Source: Roseateles_E cavernae (GTDB taxonomy: Bacteria; Pseudomonadota; Gammaproteobacteria; Burkholderiales; Burkholderiaceae_C). Taken from it: a DNA stretch of 64,000 bases. The DNA is taken from NCBI RefSeq assembly GCF_040187885.1, contig NZ_JBDPLH010000003.1, positions 372,001-436,000 on the forward strand. The letters run 5' to 3'. The position numbers and the translations under genes are program-made. Below, piece after piece: positions 34,908 through 43,270 of the stretch (its first letter is position 1; every line of letters begins with the position of its first letter). A model generated the notes under the pieces. It made no database searches. It worked only from the letters and a program-made list of their open reading frames with translations, and was not told the DNA's origin.

Positions 34908-35595
34908 TCAGCGCCACCTGCTGCACACCCTGGTCGCTCACGACCTCCAGCAGCCGGTGCCTCTGCGAGCCCTGCAGGCGGAAGCTGCGCTGCTCGCCGG
35001 GGAAGATCACGCTGCCGCTGCCCTGCAGCGCCAGCACCTTGCCGCCTTCGCCCTGTAGGCGCAGCTCGCCGATCTTCAGATGCACATTGCCGGTGTTGCT
35101 GACGCTGGCGACCATCCCGCCGGAGGCATCACGGCGCAGCTGCCATTGCTCCTGGCGCACGACCTTGCTCGGCGCCACATAGACCGGCACCCGCAGCGCC
35201 ACCAGCACGCGCACGCTGCCGCTGACATTGCCGATGTCGGACAGCCGCGGGCTCGGCACCTCCCGCAGCACCATGCGGTAGGTGGCTTCCTGCTGCAGCT
35301 CCTGGTTGCGGCGCAGGCCGACGCGCACGATCTGGGTCTGGCCCGGCTGGATCGTGAAGATCGGCGGGTTGACGATGATGTCGCTGGTCGGACCGTCGAC
35401 ATCCTGGCCCTGGACCCGGGTCCAGGCGATCGCATCGGCCTGCATGATGACGGCCTCGCTGCCGTTGTTCTGCACCTGCACGGTGGCACGGTCGTTGAGG
35501 CGGTCGAGCTTGACATTGACCGGCATCAGGCTGATGTCGGCAGCATGGGTCAGGCCGCTCAGGGCCAGCAGGCAGGCGAGCAGGGCGGTGCGCAT
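34891..35595 (-). CDS. Periplasmic pilus chaperone (PapD-like, Csu type)
   Basis: A 234-residue periplasmic chaperone. The signal peptide ends around residue 18 (LTHAAD). The Ig-like N-domain shows PVNVKLDRLNDRATVQVQNN and the PPIFTIQPGQTQIVRVGLRR stretch that carries the conserved Arg/Lys anchor for subunit C-termini. A second Ig-like domain follows with NTGNVHLKIGELRL. It donates a strand to SCPU subunits and delivers them to the usher. It lies 12 bp after the SCPU pilin. Confidence 0.92.
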   Translation of the reverse strand: MRTALLACLLALSGLTHAADISLMPVNVKLDRLNDRATVQVQNNGSEAVIMQADAIAWTRVQGQDVDGPTSDIIVNPPIFTIQPGQTQIVRVGLRRNQELQQEATYRMVLREVPSPRLSDIGNVSGSVRVLVALRVPVYVAPSKVVRQEQWQLRRDASGGMVASVSNTGNVHLKIGELRLQGEGGKVLALQGSGSVIFPGEQRSFRLQGSQRHRLLEVVSDQGVQQVALNEAQD

Positions 35596-35607
35596 GATGT
35601 CGAGACC

Positions 35608-36114
35608 TCAGTAGGAGATGGTGACGGTGACGGTGTCGGTGTAGCTGCCGGGCACCACATTGGCCAGCGAGGGCAGGCGGCCGTAGATGGTCAGGCTCTG
35701 GGTGCTGCCGGTGCCGGTGCCGCTGTGGGTGCTGCTGGCCGTGCCGTCGCCCCAGATGCTGGAGCGGCCGGCATCCAGATAGAGCTGGTAGCCCAGGCTG
35801 TTGGCGCCGCTCTTCATCGCGCGGTTCGTGAAGTTGGAGGCGCCGCCGGCATTGGCACCGGCATTCAGCGACACGGTATAGGGCGTGGTGTTGGTGCACA
35901 CGACGCTCAGCGTCGAGCTGGCGTCCAGCGGCGTCGCGGTGGCCAGCGGGTCGATACTGGCGCCGAAGTTCATCGCCGAGCCCGACACCGTGCAGGCGCT
36001 GACCACGGTGGCCTGCACCTGGAAGGTGTTGCCGGCGGTGGCGGCGCCTGCCGAACCCGCACCCAGCAGGGCGGCGGTGAGCAGCAGCGATTTGAGCTTG
36101 GCGGAAGACATCAT
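35608..36114 (-). CDS. Spore coat U (SCPU) domain pilin, probable major subunit
   Basis: A 168-residue secreted protein with a signal peptide (about residues 1-24, ending AGAAT) and a single SCPU domain: FQVQATVVSACTVSGSAMNFG, a second Cys in LSVVCTNTTPYTVSLNAG, the WGDGTASS motif and a C-terminal YTDTVTVTISY strand. Composition is Ala/Ser/Thr/Gly-rich, as in CsuA/B-type pilins. GGAG lies 7 bp before the first of two adjacent ATG codons. It is the promoter-proximal gene, consistent with the major subunit being made in greatest amount. Confidence 0.9.
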   Translation of the reverse strand: MMSSAKLKSLLLTAALLGAGSAGAATAGNTFQVQATVVSACTVSGSAMNFGASIDPLATATPLDASSTLSVVCTNTTPYTVSLNAGANAGGASNFTNRAMKSGANSLGYQLYLDAGRSSIWGDGTASSTHSGTGTGSTQSLTIYGRLPSLANVVPGSYTDTVTVTISY

Positions 36115-36144
36115 GGCGAACTCCGTAAGGGCTGAAGGCGGGGA

Positions 36145-37029
36145 TCAGTGGCAGAAGACCGTAGGGCGCTGCGGCAGCGCCGCGCCATAGGCATGGGCCT
36201 CGGCCAGGGTCAGCAGGGCGCGGGCCGAGACCGCGTCGCGCGGGAACAGGGCCATGCCCAGTTCGCTTTGCAGGGCCAGGGCCCCGCCGTCAATCTGGAA
36301 AGGCTGGGCCATCAGCGCGCCGATCTGCCGGGCGAAGCTCGCGGCGTCGGCGGCCGAATCGATCCGCGTCAGCACCAGCGCGAACTGCTCGCTGGCATGG
36401 CGGGCCAGCACATCGGCCGGCGTGCAGGACAGGCTCAGCCGCTGCGCGGTCTCGCGCAGCACCGCCTCGACGGCGGCCTCGCCATGGGTCTGGCGCAGTG
36501 CGTCCAGGCCCTTCAGCACCAGCACGAAGGCGGCGATCTCGGCATTCTCGGCGGCCGCCAGCTTGATGGCCTGGTCGGCCCGCTCCAGCAGCGCGAGCTG
36601 GCTGTACAGGCCGGTCAGCGCATCGCGCAGCAGCAGGGCGGCCGGGGTGCTGGACTCGTCGTCGCGGCGTGCTTCCAGCTGCTCGCCGAGATCGTCGAAC
36701 AGGGTGTCCAGGCCGCTGGCCTTGTCGTAGAAGCCATCGGCGCCGGCGGCCGTGCAGGCCTGGCGATAGGCATCGACGGCTTGCGAGGTCAGCACCATCA
36801 CCTGGCCGCGAAAGCCCTTGCCGCGCAGCGCGGCCAGCACCTGCAGGCCCGAGCCCGAGGCCAGCGACAGGTCCAGCAGCACCATCTCGGGCTGCAGCCA
36901 CTCGATCAGCGCGATCGCTTCGTCCTGGCGGCTGGCCTCGCCGACGATGCGTGCGCCGGCCATGCTGTCCAGCCGGCGTACCAGCAGGCGGCGGATGGAC
37001 GGCGAATCTTCAACCAGAAAGATGTTCAT
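36145..37029 (-). CDS. Receiver domain protein with degenerate GGDEF domain
   Basis: A 294-residue cytoplasmic response regulator. The receiver (residues 1-115) has acidic E7-D8, phosphoacceptor D53 (VLLDLSLASGSG) and Lys K103. The output resembles a GGDEF domain (RDALTGLYSQLALLER at about 135-150) but the active-site loop reads ASEQF at 212-216 instead of GGDEF, so cyclase activity is not expected. It could bind c-di-GMP or GTP, or act by protein contact. Start ATG at 37029. It lies 30 bp upstream of the SCPU pilin on the same strand and next to a two-component pair, suggesting it helps control the pilus. Confidence 0.83.
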   Translation of the reverse strand: MNIFLVEDSPSIRRLLVRRLDSMAGARIVGEASRQDEAIALIEWLQPEMVLLDLSLASGSGLQVLAALRGKGFRGQVMVLTSQAVDAYRQACTAAGADGFYDKASGLDTLFDDLGEQLEARRDDESSTPAALLLRDALTGLYSQLALLERADQAIKLAAAENAEIAAFVLVLKGLDALRQTHGEAAVEAVLRETAQRLSLSCTPADVLARHASEQFALVLTRIDSAADAASFARQIGALMAQPFQIDGGALALQSELGMALFPRDAVSARALLTLAEAHAYGAALPQRPTVFCH

Positions 37030-37140
37030 GAAAGCCCCTGTGCGATGGCGCTTATCTTCTGTTTTCGCCCTGGCTTTTCGCAGAGGGGCTTGCCGCAAGC
37101 CGGGGTGCATGATCCGCGCAAGCCCGTGTCAGCCGATTGC

Positions 37141-37773
37141 CTACACGGTCAGGCCGTGCTGCAGGCAGTACTTGGTCAGCTCGGTGTTGTTCCGCCAGCC
37201 GGCCTTCTCCAGGATGCGGGCGCGGTAGGTGCCGACGGTCTTGACCGACAAGCTCATCGTGTCGGCGATCTCGGCCGGGGTCTTGCCGGCGGCGATCAGC
37301 AGCATCACCCGGTGCTCCTGCGTCGAGAGCTGTTCGTGCGGCAGGCTGGCCGGCGCCCGGCCGTCGAGCAGGCCCAGCAGATGGTCGGCCATGGCCGCCG
37401 TCACATAGCGGCCGCCCTGGAGCAGCCGGTGCAGCGCCTTGACCAGCTCGTCGCCGGCGCGGTCCTTGGGCAGATAGCCGGCCACGCCCATCTGCAGCAG
37501 GCGCGAGGCATAGGCCGACTCGGCGTTCAGGCTCAGGATCAGCACCGGCACGGCCTTCAGCGTGCGCAGCACGCGGCTGACGCCCTCGGTGCCGCTGGCG
37601 TCGGGCAGCGACAGGTCGAGCACCACGGCATCGGGGCGCTGGGCCTGGCCCAGGCTCAGGGCCTGCGCCAGGCTGGCCGCCTCGTCGATCTGGGCCTGCG
37701 GCCATTCGGCCAGGATCAGCTGGCGCACGCCGACCCGCATGATGGGGTGGTCATCGACGATCAGAAACCTCAT
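37141..37773 (-). CDS. NarL/FixJ family response regulator
   Basis: A 210-residue DNA-binding response regulator. The receiver has VDDHP (D7-D8) and phosphoacceptor D53 (VVLDLSLPDASG). A LuxR-type helix-turn-helix follows around residues 143-205 (LSTQEHRVMLLIAAGKTPAEI and LSVKTVGTYRARILEKAG). Its start overlaps the histidine kinase stop by 4 nt, making a clear two-component pair. The likely targets are the nearby pilus genes, judged from location only. Confidence 0.92.
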   Translation of the reverse strand: MRFLIVDDHPIMRVGVRQLILAEWPQAQIDEAASLAQALSLGQAQRPDAVVLDLSLPDASGTEGVSRVLRTLKAVPVLILSLNAESAYASRLLQMGVAGYLPKDRAGDELVKALHRLLQGGRYVTAAMADHLLGLLDGRAPASLPHEQLSTQEHRVMLLIAAGKTPAEIADTMSLSVKTVGTYRARILEKAGWRNNTELTKYCLQHGLTV

Positions 37774-39131
37774 GCCGCAGCCTCCGCCGGCAGCGGCAGG
37801 TGCACGGCCACCCGGGTGCCGCCACCGGGTGCCGGGCCGAACTCGAAGCGCCCGCCGGCCAGCGCCGCGCGCTCGCGCATATTGCGCAGGCCCGAGGCAT
37901 CGGCGCGCACCGCGCCGGGGCCGCCGCCGTTGTCGCGGATGTCCAGCGTGTAGTGCCGGCCCGCCACGCGGCCGGCGATATGCAGGCGGTCCGCACGGGC
38001 GTGGCGCAGCACATTGGTGCTGGCCTCCTGCAGGATGCGGAACAGCTGGGTGCGCTGCTCGGGGCTCAGCAGCTGCTCGTCGTCCACCTCGACCTCGACC
38101 GCCAGCTCGCCCTGGCGCGCCAGGCCCTTGGCGTAGTGCCCGATGGCAGCGGCCAGGCCGAGGTCGTCGAGCAGCGGCGGGCGCAGCGCGGCCGAGATCT
38201 GGCGCGCGGCGGCGATCGATTCGTCGGTCATCGCCAGCAGCTCGTCGATCAGCTCCTCCTTGGCCGGCGCCAGCTTGCGGCGCAGCGCCAGCACCAGCAT
38301 CTTGCTGGCGGTGCCGAGCTGGCCGAGCTGGTCGTGCACCTCGCGCGCCAGGCGGGCGCGCTCGGCCTCGATGCTGCGGTCCAGCTCGACGGCAAAGCTC
38401 TGGATGCGCGACAGCGCCGCCTGCAGATCGACGGTGCGCGCCGCCACCGCGCTCTCCAGATGGGCGTTGGCCTCGCGCAAGGCGGTCTCGGCCCGGTCAC
38501 GCTGGCGGCGCTCCCGGACCAGGGCCAGCATCGCGCCGCCGATCAAGAGCGCGCCCACCAGCGGAAGCACGGCCGACAGCAGCGCGGTGCGCTGCTGCAC
38601 CGCCAGATTGCGGCGCTCGGCCGCCTCAATCACGCGGCTCTGGTGGCGCTCCAGCAGGGCCAGCTCGGCGCGGATGTCGTCCATCAGCCGCTTGCCGTTG
38701 ACATAGGCCGACAGGTCTTTCAGCGCGGCCTCGCCGATCTGCCAGCGCCGCTCGATATTCTTCTCGGCCTGCTCGACGCGCTGCCGGATGAAATCGTCCA
38801 GCCGCTCCAGCGCCGGTGCGGTCTCGGCGCTGGGCGGCAGCGCGGCGGTCAGCTGGGCGTAGGCCTGGGCCAGCTCCTTGCGGGCACTCTCATAAGGCGT
38901 CAGAAAAGCCAGCTGGCCGGTGATCAGGAAGCCGCGCTGGCCGCTTTCGAGGTCGATCAGCAAGGCGCCGAGCCGGCGCAGCTGCAGCTGGGTCTGCAAG
39001 GCCTGCACGCGCTGCGCATTGCCCGCGACCAGCTCGCCGAGGCTGCGATGCTCGCCATAGGCGGTGGCCAGAAAGGCGACACAGCCGGTCAGCAGCAAGC
39101 CCGCAGCCAGAGGGAATGACGTGAAACGCAT
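37770..39131 (-). CDS. CHASE3-domain histidine kinase (HisKA_3 type)
   Basis: A 453-residue membrane sensor kinase. TM1 is near residues 7-25, a periplasmic CHASE3-type four-helix region covers ~28-180 (LIDLESGQRGFLITGQLAFL is the typical signature), TM2 is near 183-205, a coiled coil covers ~206-255, and the HisKA_3 phosphorylation motif is AREVHDQLGQLG with H266. The ATPase part includes an N box EASTNVLRHARA and DNGGGPG. It pairs with the overlapping NarL-type regulator. ATG at 39131 chosen; a GTG eight codons upstream (39155) is possible. Confidence 0.9.
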   Translation of the reverse strand: MRFTSFPLAAGLLLTGCVAFLATAYGEHRSLGELVAGNAQRVQALQTQLQLRRLGALLIDLESGQRGFLITGQLAFLTPYESARKELAQAYAQLTAALPPSAETAPALERLDDFIRQRVEQAEKNIERRWQIGEAALKDLSAYVNGKRLMDDIRAELALLERHQSRVIEAAERRNLAVQQRTALLSAVLPLVGALLIGGAMLALVRERRQRDRAETALREANAHLESAVAARTVDLQAALSRIQSFAVELDRSIEAERARLAREVHDQLGQLGTASKMLVLALRRKLAPAKEELIDELLAMTDESIAAARQISAALRPPLLDDLGLAAAIGHYAKGLARQGELAVEVEVDDEQLLSPEQRTQLFRILQEASTNVLRHARADRLHIAGRVAGRHYTLDIRDNGGGPGAVRADASGLRNMRERAALAGGRFEFGPAPGGGTRVAVHLPLPAEAAA

Positions 39132-39371
39132 GTCCGACCCAGTGAGCTTCAACACTTCGGATACATGCGGACGCTGTGCTGGCGGTGATGACAGGGACCC
39201 GCAGCGTCCACCCTACCCATGAATGGTGCCGGTGGAGCCTCGACCGGGCCCCTGTTTCCGACGCCGTCAGGCGAGGCTATGGGCTGGGATTCAAAAAAGC
39301 AAGATCAGAAGGCCGTCGGTGGCCCGGGCGCCACAGTGCCGGGTCTTGCCTGACCGTTCGGTCCTCTGGGT
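39132..39371. other. Intergenic stretch between histidine kinase and photolyase genes
   Basis: About 240 bp holding the presumed promoter of the kinase gene (minus strand) and the 3' region of the photolyase gene. I see no convincing coding frame, terminator or RNA gene here. Confidence 0.5.
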
Positions 39372-40799
39372 TCAGCCGGGCAGGCTGCGGCTCTTGACCA
39401 CCGCATAGCGCGCCAGCGTGCGCTCGCGCGCCTCGTCGTGGCGCACCAGCGGCGGCGCATAGTCGGGCGCGGCCAGCGGGCCGGCCAGCCAGGGGGCGTG
39501 GATCAGCTTGGCCGGCAGCGCGGCGAGCTGGGGCAGGTAGCGCTTGATAAACTTGCCCTCGGCGTCGAACTTCTCGCTCTGCGTGACGGGATTGAAGATG
39601 CGGAACCAGGGCTGGGCATCGCAGCCGCTGGAGGCGGCCCATTGCCAGCCGCCGTTGTTGGCGGCGAGGTCGAAGTCCAGCAGCTGCTCGGCGAAGTAGC
39701 GCTCGCCCCGGCGCCAATCGATGCCGAGGTCCTTGATCAGAAAGCTGGCCGTCACCATGCGCAGGCGGTTGTGCATATAGCCGGTCTGGTTGAGCTGCAG
39801 CATCGCCGCGTCGACCAGCGGGTAGCCGGTCCGCCCCTCGCACCAGGCCTGGAACAGGGCCTCGGCCGCCGGACCCTGCTCCCATTGGATGGCGTCGTAC
39901 TCGGGCCGGAAGGCGCCGCTCATCGCCTGCGGGTGGTGGTGCATCACCTGGTGATAGAAGTCGCGCCAGATCAGCTCGGACAGCCAGACCTCGGCGCCGC
40001 GCTCGCCGGCCTGCGCGCGTTGCCAGGCCTCGCGGGCCAGGCGCCGGATCGAGACGGTGCCGAAGCGCAGATGCACGCTCAGGTAGCTGGGGCCCTTGAC
40101 GGCCGGGAAGTCGCGGGTCTGGTCGTAGCGATCAATGCGGTCCAGAAAATCGTCCAGCAAGGCCTCGGCACGGTCGGCACCGAGATGGGGCGCCAGCCCG
40201 GCCGGCTCGAAGCCGATCTCGGCAAGACCTGGCACGCCCTGGGCCAGCGGGCTGGCCGCCAAGGCATCGACGTAGCGCTCGACCGGGTAGGCGCGCAGGT
40301 AGAAGGGCGTGAGCTTCCTGAGCCAGGCGTTCTTGTAGGGCGTGAACACGCCATAGGGTTTGCCCAGGGTCGTCAGCAGCTCGCTGCGCTCGAAGACCAC
40401 ATGGTCCTTGAAGCTCGTGAAGCGGCAGCCGAAGCTGGCCAGGCGCTCGGCCACCAGGGTGTCGCGCGCCACGGCCTGGGGCTCGTCGTCATGATTGGCG
40501 AACACCGCCTGCACGCCCAGCTCGGCGGCCAGTTGCGGCAGCAGCTCGGCGGCGCGGCCGTGGCGCACGATCAGCGCGCCGCCGCGGGCGCGCAGCGCCG
40601 CATCGAGCTGGTTCAGGGCCTGCAGGATGAACTCGACGCGGCGGTCGGCCCGGGGCAGGGCGGCCAGGATCTCGGTATCAAGCACAAAGCAGCAGAACAG
40701 CCGGCGCGCCGAACGCAGGGCGTGGTAGAGGGCGGCCTGGTCGTCCAGGCGCAAATCGCGGCGGAACCAGAGCAGGGCCTTGTCGTGAAGCTTTTGCAT
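39372..40799 (-). CDS. phrB: Deoxyribodipyrimidine photolyase (CPD photolyase)
   Basis: A 475-residue light-driven DNA repair flavoprotein that splits cyclobutane pyrimidine dimers. The N-terminal antenna-binding domain begins ALLWFRRDLRLDDQAALYHAL. The FAD domain contains GRTGYPLVDAAMLQLNQTGY, HNRLRMVTASFLIKDL, and NNGGWQWAASSGCDAQPWFR followed by FNPVTQSEKFD. These are hallmarks of class I bacterial photolyases rather than DASH cryptochromes. Start ATG at 40799 (MQKLHDKALLWF), with yqgE divergent only 33 bp away. The frame runs on upstream inside yqgE antisense but this is not real coding. Confidence 0.95.
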   Translation of the reverse strand: MQKLHDKALLWFRRDLRLDDQAALYHALRSARRLFCCFVLDTEILAALPRADRRVEFILQALNQLDAALRARGGALIVRHGRAAELLPQLAAELGVQAVFANHDDEPQAVARDTLVAERLASFGCRFTSFKDHVVFERSELLTTLGKPYGVFTPYKNAWLRKLTPFYLRAYPVERYVDALAASPLAQGVPGLAEIGFEPAGLAPHLGADRAEALLDDFLDRIDRYDQTRDFPAVKGPSYLSVHLRFGTVSIRRLAREAWQRAQAGERGAEVWLSELIWRDFYHQVMHHHPQAMSGAFRPEYDAIQWEQGPAAEALFQAWCEGRTGYPLVDAAMLQLNQTGYMHNRLRMVTASFLIKDLGIDWRRGERYFAEQLLDFDLAANNGGWQWAASSGCDAQPWFRIFNPVTQSEKFDAEGKFIKRYLPQLAALPAKLIHAPWLAGPLAAPDYAPPLVRHDEARERTLARYAVVKSRSLPG

Positions 40800-40820
40800 A
40801 GAGGAAGTGTCGCCTACGAA

Positions 40821-40826
40821 TAAAAT
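40821..40826 (+). promoter_or_regulatory. -10-like TAAAAT immediately before yqgE
   Basis: TAAAAT ends 6 bp before the yqgE ATG at 40833, within the 33-bp divergent gap to the photolyase gene. No Shine-Dalgarno precedes the ATG, so the transcript may be leaderless. No good -35 is visible. Confidence 0.4.
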
Positions 40827-40832
40827 GCACGG

Positions 40833-41411
40833 ATGTCCAAGCACCAGATGGCCCTCTCCAATCAGTTCCTGATCGCCATGCCTGGCATGGCGGACGATAC
40901 TTTCGCCGGCGCCGTGGTCTATCTGTGCGAGCACAACGACAAGGGTGCGCTGGGCCTGGTGATCAACAAGCCGATCGCGCTGACCCTGGGCAATCTGTTC
41001 GAGAAGGTCGAGCTGAGCCTGGACGACGACGATCTGGCCGCCCGCCCGGTGTTCTTCGGCGGCCCGGTGCAGACCGAGCGCGGCTTTGTGCTGCACGAGC
41101 CGCTGGACGCCGCCGGTGGCCACTACAACGCCACGCTGGCCGTGCCCGGCGGGCTGGAGATGACCACCAGCCGCGATGTGCTGGAGGCGCTGTCCAATGG
41201 CGCCGGCCCTAAGAAGGTGCTGGTGACGCTGGGCTATAGCGGCTGGGCCGCCGGCCAGCTCGAGGAGGAGATCGGCCGCAACGGCTGGCTGACCGTGAGC
41301 GCCACACCCGAGATCATCTTCGAGACCCCGGTCGAGCTGCGCTACGAGCGGGCGCTGGGCCTGCTGGGGATCGATCCGCGCATGCTCAGCACGGACGCCG
41401 GCCACGCATGA
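40833..41411 (+). CDS. yqgE: YqgE/AlgH family protein
   Basis: A 192-residue protein of the YqgE/AlgH (DUF179) family. The N-terminus LSNQFLIAMPGMADDTFAGAV and the motifs EHNDKGALGLVINKP and VFFGGPVQTERGFVLH are diagnostic. The molecular function is not established. It is almost always next to the ruvX gene, as here, where the stop overlaps the ruvX start by 4 nt. ATG at 40833 taken; an internal Met five codons on is an alternative. First gene of the ruvX-pyrR-pyrB-pyrC'-plsC run. Confidence 0.95.
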   Translation: MSKHQMALSNQFLIAMPGMADDTFAGAVVYLCEHNDKGALGLVINKPIALTLGNLFEKVELSLDDDDLAARPVFFGGPVQTERGFVLHEPLDAAGGHYNATLAVPGGLEMTTSRDVLEALSNGAGPKKVLVTLGYSGWAAGQLEEEIGRNGWLTVSATPEIIFETPVELRYERALGLLGIDPRMLSTDAGHA

Positions 41412-41800
41412 GCGGTCCGCTGCAATCGCTGTTGGCCTTCGACTACGGCATCAAGCGTCTGGGCGTGGCCACCGGCAGCCGCTTTTCAGGCAACGCCGAG
41501 CCGCTCAAGAGCATCCATCTCGAAGGCGACGCCCGCTTCGAGGCGATCGCCAGGCTGATCAAGGAATGGCAGCCCGAGGGCCTGGTGATCGGCGTGCCCT
41601 TTCATCCCGATGGCGCCGAGCACGAGATCACGCTGCGGGCGCGCCGCTTCGGCCGCCAGCTGAAGGGGCGCTTTCGCCTGCCGGTCTTCGAGGTCGACGA
41701 GCGCTACACCAGCGTCGAGGCCGAAAGCATGGGGGCGCGCGACATCGACTCGGCCGCTGCCGCCCTGATTCTTGAACAGTTCTTTCGTGAGCATCCATGA
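41408..41800 (+). CDS. ruvX: Putative Holliday-junction resolvase / pre-16S rRNA nuclease YqgF
   Basis: A 130-residue RNase-H-fold nuclease of the YqgF/RuvX family, implicated in 16S rRNA 5' end processing. It has LLAFDYGIKRLGVATG with the first catalytic Asp, a Glu region (PEGLVIGVPF) and the FEVDERYTSVEAES stretch near the C-terminus. Both ends overlap neighbours by 4 nt (yqgE and pyrR). Confidence 0.95.
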   Translation: MSGPLQSLLAFDYGIKRLGVATGSRFSGNAEPLKSIHLEGDARFEAIARLIKEWQPEGLVIGVPFHPDGAEHEITLRARRFGRQLKGRFRLPVFEVDERYTSVEAESMGARDIDSAAAALILEQFFREHP

Positions 41801-42291
41801 GCACACTTTTACTTGATGCCGAAGCCCTTTATGCCGACCTGCTGAAGGGCGTGCGCCGGCTGTTGATGCCCGACGCGGCCCTGGTGGGCATCTGGTCCGG
41901 CGGGGCCTGGCTGGCCGAGCGGCTGCAGAAGGATCTGGGTCTGGCCGGCGAGCCCGGCGTGATCTCCAGCTCGCTGCACCGCGACGACTTCGGCTCCAAG
42001 GGCATGAGTGCCAGCGCCGACCACACCAAGCTGCCCTTCGACGTCAACGGCCGCCCGGTGCTGCTGATCGACGACGTGCTCTACACCGGCCGCACGACGC
42101 GGGCCGTGATCAACGAGCTGTTCGACTTCGGCCGCCCGTCCAGCGTCACGCTGGCGGTGCTGGTGGACCGGGGCGGGCGCGAGCTGCCCATCGAGCCGGC
42201 CTTCTCGGCCGCGCGCGTGACGCTGGCGGCCGAGCACAAGCTGCGGCTGGCGCGCGCCGACGATGGCCGCTTCAGTTTCGATGTGGAATGA
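41797..42291 (+). CDS. pyrR: Bifunctional pyr operon regulator / uracil phosphoribosyltransferase PyrR
   Basis: A 164-residue type I phosphoribosyltransferase. The PRPP loop is VLLIDDVLYTGRTTRAVINEL (21 residues; core DDVLYTGRT). In Gram-positive bacteria PyrR attenuates pyr mRNA; in betaproteobacteria the regulatory role is not settled. The 16 bp between pyrR and pyrB leave no room for an attenuator there, so any control would act upstream of yqgE or not at all. Coupled to ruvX by a 4-nt overlap. Confidence 0.94.
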   Translation: MSTLLLDAEALYADLLKGVRRLLMPDAALVGIWSGGAWLAERLQKDLGLAGEPGVISSSLHRDDFGSKGMSASADHTKLPFDVNGRPVLLIDDVLYTGRTTRAVINELFDFGRPSSVTLAVLVDRGGRELPIEPAFSAARVTLAAEHKLRLARADDGRFSFDVE

Positions 42292-42307
42292 GCGAGGGGA
42301 CGACCAG

Positions 42308-43270
42308 ATGCTGAGTAAACGAAATCCCCAACTGAACAAGCACGGCGAGCTGATCCATCTGCTGTCGATCGAGGGCCTGCCCCAGGCCGTGATCCACCAG
42401 ATCCTGGACACCGCCGGTACCTTTTTGTCGGTCAACGACCGCGAGGTCAAGAAGGTGCCACTGCTGCGCGGCAAGTCGGTGTTCAATCTGTTCTTCGAGA
42501 ACAGCACCCGCACCCGCACGACCTTCGAGATCGCCGCCAAGCGATTGTCGGCCGATGTCTTGAACCTGGACATCGCGCGCAGCTCGACGGCCAAGGGCGA
42601 GACCCTGCTCGACACGGTGGCCAATCTGTCCGCGATGCATGCCGATATGTTCGTCGTGCGCCACAGCGAGAGCGGCGCCCCCTATCTGATCGCCCAGCAT
42701 TGCGCGCCCCATGTCCATGTGGTCAACGCCGGCGACGGCCGCCACGCCCATCCGACGCAGGGCCTGCTGGACATGTACACGATCCGGCATTTCAAGAAAG
42801 ACTTCCGCAACCTCACCGTGGCCATCGTCGGCGACATCGTGCATTCGCGCGTGGCCCGCTCCGACATCCACGCGCTGAACATCCTGGGCGTGCCCGAGAT
42901 CCGCGCGGTCGGCCCCAAGACCCTGGTGCCCGGCGATCTGCGCGAGATGGGCGTGCGGGTCTGCCACGATATGGCCGAGGGCATCCGCGGCGCCGACGTC
43001 ATCATCATGCTGCGCCTGCAGAACGAGCGCATGAGCGGTGCGATGCTGCCCAGCGCCGGTGAGTTCTTCAAGAACTTCGGCCTGACGCCGGAGAAGCTGG
43101 CGCTGGCCAAGCCCGATGCCATCGTGATGCATCCGGGGCCGATCAACCGCGGCGTCGAGATCGACTCGGCCGTGGCCGACGGCAAGCAGAGCGTGATCCT
43201 GCCGCAGGTGACCTTCGGTATCGCGGTGCGCATGGCGGTGATGTCCATCCTGGCTGGAAACGAAGCATGA
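42308..43270 (+). CDS. pyrB: Aspartate carbamoyltransferase catalytic subunit
   Basis: A 320-residue enzyme of de novo pyrimidine synthesis, joining carbamoyl phosphate and aspartate. The carbamoyl-phosphate site FFENSTRTRTTFE lies near residues 60-72; HPTQGLLDMYTI and the C-terminal MHPGPINRGVEID are also present. ATG at 42308 gives MLSKRNPQLN. No pyrI regulatory gene follows; instead an inactive dihydroorotase-like gene overlaps by 4 nt, as in the dodecameric class A transcarbamoylases of pseudomonads. Confidence 0.96.
   Translation: MLSKRNPQLNKHGELIHLLSIEGLPQAVIHQILDTAGTFLSVNDREVKKVPLLRGKSVFNLFFENSTRTRTTFEIAAKRLSADVLNLDIARSSTAKGETLLDTVANLSAMHADMFVVRHSESGAPYLIAQHCAPHVHVVNAGDGRHAHPTQGLLDMYTIRHFKKDFRNLTVAIVGDIVHSRVARSDIHALNILGVPEIRAVGPKTLVPGDLREMGVRVCHDMAEGIRGADVIIMLRLQNERMSGAMLPSAGEFFKNFGLTPEKLALAKPDAIVMHPGPINRGVEIDSAVADGKQSVILPQVTFGIAVRMAVMSILAGNEA

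Noticed and set aside
37770..39155. GTG at 39155 as the histidine kinase start.
   Set aside because: No ribosome site precedes it and the added eight residues are polar before the first membrane helix; the ATG at 39131 is simpler, although not proven.
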